Shown one piece after another: positions 61,684 to 64,000 of a stretch of 64,000 nt of DNA. Position 1 is the first letter of the stretch; each line of letters begins with the position of its first letter. The notes below the pieces were generated by a model. That model was not told where the DNA came from. It made no database searches and saw only the letters and a list, made by a program, of their open reading frames with translations. This DNA is from Bacteroidota bacterium (GTDB lineage Bacteria; Bacteroidota; Ignavibacteria; SZUA-365): the NCBI GenBank assembly GCA_014860565.1, contig JACZJN010000220.1, positions 1 to 64,000 of the forward strand. The letters run 5' to 3'. The position numbers and the translations under genes were made by a program.

Positions 61684-62943
61684 TCAGGCTGATGCGTATG
61701 ATTTTTCCATCACGACTCTTCCCGCCTTCACCACGGTATTGAGATGATTCACTCCGAAATGATAGATGATCCGCTGGTAGTTCGGTGTATCGAACATCAG
61801 CAGATCTGCCTGCTTGCCCTCTTCGATGCTGCCGAGAGCGTCGGAGCGGTCGAGGGCGGCAGCGGCGTTGAGCGTGACGGCGGTGATGATTTCTTCCATG
61901 GTCATGCGCATCTGCGTAGCGGCGAGACTCATCATGAGCTGGATGTTCTCGCTCGTGCAGGAGCCGGGATTTGCGTCGGTGGCGATCGCGACGGCAAGTC
62001 CTGCCTCAATCAGCCGACGCGCATCGGGATATTCCTCGCCGAGAAACAGCGAGACGCCGGGAAGCAGCGTCGCGATTGTGCCGCTGTCGCGCATGCGCGC
62101 AATACCGTCATCGCTGATGTGATCGAGATGGTCGGCCGAGGCGGCGAAAACATCACCGGCGAGTTCCGCGCCCCCGCCCGGTGTGATCTGGTCCGCGTGC
62201 ACGCGGGCTTTCATTCCGAGTTCGCGCGCGCGCATGAAAATGCCACGGGCTTCTTCGAGAGTGAACGCACCTTTTTCGACGAACACGTCGCAGTACTGCG
62301 CGAGGCGCCGCCTGGCGACTTCCGGCAGCATCCGCTCCATGATCAGCTGCAGATACTCTTCGCGCCGGTCTTTGTAATCGAAGGGAATCGTATGCGCGCC
62401 AAGAAAAGTCGGCACGATCTCGATCACATGGAGATCGCGAAGTTCGTTGATGACCTCGAGCATCTTGATTTCGTTTTCGAAATCGAGTCCGTAGCCGCTT
62501 TTGATCTCGACGGTAGTGGAACCGAAGCCGAGGCAGCTGTCGAGCCGATGCAGGGCGTATTCCGTCAGTTCGATCTTGCTGGCCGCCCGTGTGGCTTTCA
62601 CCGTGGTATTGATGCCGCCACCTGCCGCGGCGATTTCCGCGTAGGTCGCCCCGGCGATGCGTCGGGCAAACTCTTCTTCGCGCGCCCCGGCAAAAACCAG
62701 ATGCGTGTGCGAATCAACGAAACCGGGGAGGATGGTCTTTCCAAATGCATTGATGGAGCGCTCGGCCTTTGAAATGTCGATGCCGTCGGAGGGACCGACA
62801 TACTCGATGCGGCCGTTTTTGATCGCCACGGCACCGTCCTCAATCAGACCGATGTCACGCATTTCCGCGCCCCGCTTGAGCCGCGCACCGCCCGATGCGA
62901 CGGTCACTATCTGGCTGGCGTTGTAGAAAATAATATCCATCAT
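61684..62943 (-). CDS. hutI: Imidazolonepropionase
   Basis: GKTILPGFVDSHTHLVFAGAREEEFARRIAGATYAEIAAAGGGINTTVKATR; VHADQITPGGGAELA; ATDANPGSCTSENIQLMMSLA. Confidence 0.95.
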   Translation of the reverse strand: MMDIIFYNASQIVTVASGGARLKRGAEMRDIGLIEDGAVAIKNGRIEYVGPSDGIDISKAERSINAFGKTILPGFVDSHTHLVFAGAREEEFARRIAGATYAEIAAAGGGINTTVKATRAASKIELTEYALHRLDSCLGFGSTTVEIKSGYGLDFENEIKMLEVINELRDLHVIEIVPTFLGAHTIPFDYKDRREEYLQLIMERMLPEVARRRLAQYCDVFVEKGAFTLEEARGIFMRARELGMKARVHADQITPGGGAELAGDVFAASADHLDHISDDGIARMRDSGTIATLLPGVSLFLGEEYPDARRLIEAGLAVAIATDANPGSCTSENIQLMMSLAATQMRMTMEEIITAVTLNAAAALDRSDALGSIEEGKQADLLMFDTPNYQRIIYHFGVNHLNTVVKAGRVVMEKSYASA

Positions 62944-62949
62944 CAGTCG

Positions 62950-64000
62950 TTATTCCTCCGACGAGGGTGACGCGCTGGAGCGTGCCACTCCGATGTGCAA
63001 TTCCTTCAGCTGTGCATCCGAGGCCGGAGAAGGGGACCCGTCCATCAGCGACAGAGCGCTGTTGGTTTTCGGGAAGGCCACGACGTCGCGGATGCTCGAA
63101 AGGCCCGCGAGAATCGTGATGATGCGATCGAGTCCAAGCGCCACACCGCCATGGGGCGGCGCGCCATAGCGGAAGGCGTTGATCAGAAAGCCAAACTTTT
63201 CGTCGATCTCTTCCTGGGAGAGGCCAAGCACGGAAAATATTTTCGACTGCAGGTCGCCGTTGTGGATACGTATGCTGCCGCTGCCGACCTCGTTTCCGTT
63301 CCACACCAGGTCGTAGCAGTCTGCCCGCGCCGCGGCGGGATCGCTGTCGAGCAGCGGGAGGTCCGACGCGCGGGGGGAAGTGAACGGATGGTGTTCGGCA
63401 TAGTATCGCTGCTCATCCTCATCCCACTGGAACAGAGGGAAGTCCGTGACCCACAGCAGTCGATGCGCCGTGCGGTCGATCAGTCCGAGTTCGCGTGCCA
63501 GTTCCAGGCGCAGGGTGCCGAGCGCCTCGAGCGCCTTCTTGCGGCGTGCATCGGCAACGATCAGAATCAGGTCCCCATCCTCCGCCTGCATCGCGGAACG
63601 GATACCCGCAAGAAGTTCGTCGTTGAGGAATTTTGCGACGGGTGACTGCAGTGTATTTTCGGCGGCCTTCATCCATACGAGTCCGCCCATGCCCAGCGTG
63701 CGGGCGCGTTCGGTCAGGTCGTCGAGCTTCTTTCGGCTGAATGCCTCCGCCTTCCCCTTGACGTTGATTCCGGAAATGACGCCCTTCGCCTCGATGACGC
63801 CGCTGAACACCTTGAAATCCGTTGAGGCGAGCGCTGCATTCAGCGTGACCAGTTCCATGTCGAAGCGTAAATCGGGTTTATCCGATCCGTAGCGCTCCAG
63901 AGCTTCGTAGTAATCGAGCCTCGGAATCGGCAGTGTGAGTTCGACGTCGAGCGTTTCCTTGAGAATGCGCTGCGTGAGTCCCTCGATCAGGGCGTAGATA
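62950..64000 (-). CDS. aspS: Aspartyl-tRNA synthetase, C-terminal part (partial, runs off the right edge)
   Basis: LERYGSDKPDLRFDMELV, WVTDFPLFQWDEDEQRYYAEHHPFTSP, NGNEVGSGSIRIHNGDLQSKIF, FGFLINAFRYGAPPHGGVALGLDRI. Confidence 0.95.
   Translation of the reverse strand, partial: IYALIEGLTQRILKETLDVELTLPIPRLDYYEALERYGSDKPDLRFDMELVTLNAALASTDFKVFSGVIEAKGVISGINVKGKAEAFSRKKLDDLTERARTLGMGGLVWMKAAENTLQSPVAKFLNDELLAGIRSAMQAEDGDLILIVADARRKKALEALGTLRLELARELGLIDRTAHRLLWVTDFPLFQWDEDEQRYYAEHHPFTSPRASDLPLLDSDPAAARADCYDLVWNGNEVGSGSIRIHNGDLQSKIFSVLGLSQEEIDEKFGFLINAFRYGAPPHGGVALGLDRIITILAGLSSIRDVVAFPKTNSALSLMDGSPSPASDAQLKELHIGVARSSASPSSEE

Overview
The window is a GC-rich bacterial chromosome segment, densely coding on both strands. 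It probably comes from the FCB superphylum (Bacteroidota/Ignavibacteriota-like): two proteins end in T9SS type A-like sorting domains (one with the 'NYPNPFNPSTEI' motif), and there are SBBP/SprB-like repeats and a TAnnTTTG-type promoter candidate. Most of it is housekeeping: guaB, purD, nth, hutI, aspS (partial), wecB-like, acyl-CoA dehydrogenase, M24/M20/M28 peptidases, PspA, an acyl-CoA synthetase and a metal-transport cluster. The most unusual part is 26.7-41.0 kb. Six consecutive genes there alternate strictly between a glutamate dehydrogenase (three paralogues) and a large protein with a PEP-synthase-type ATP-binding domain (three paralogues). The three large proteins lack the phosphohistidine and TIM-barrel catalytic domains of PEP synthase/PPDK and share a C-terminal module with GPGRWGS and [ST]HFFQ[ND]L motifs. 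Two carry a degenerate plus an intact receiver-like domain. The third carries an N-terminal GAF-like sensor and a C-terminal nucleotidyltransferase domain. Other points of interest are three perfect DnaA boxes downstream of guaB, a PLD3/PLD4-like secreted phospholipase-D-family protein, dispersed 8-bp and 9-bp intergenic repeat arrays, and a REP-like palindrome whose half-copy supplies a stop codon. No tRNA, rRNA, CRISPR array or transposase was recognised. All assignments come from reading the sequence; no database search was run.
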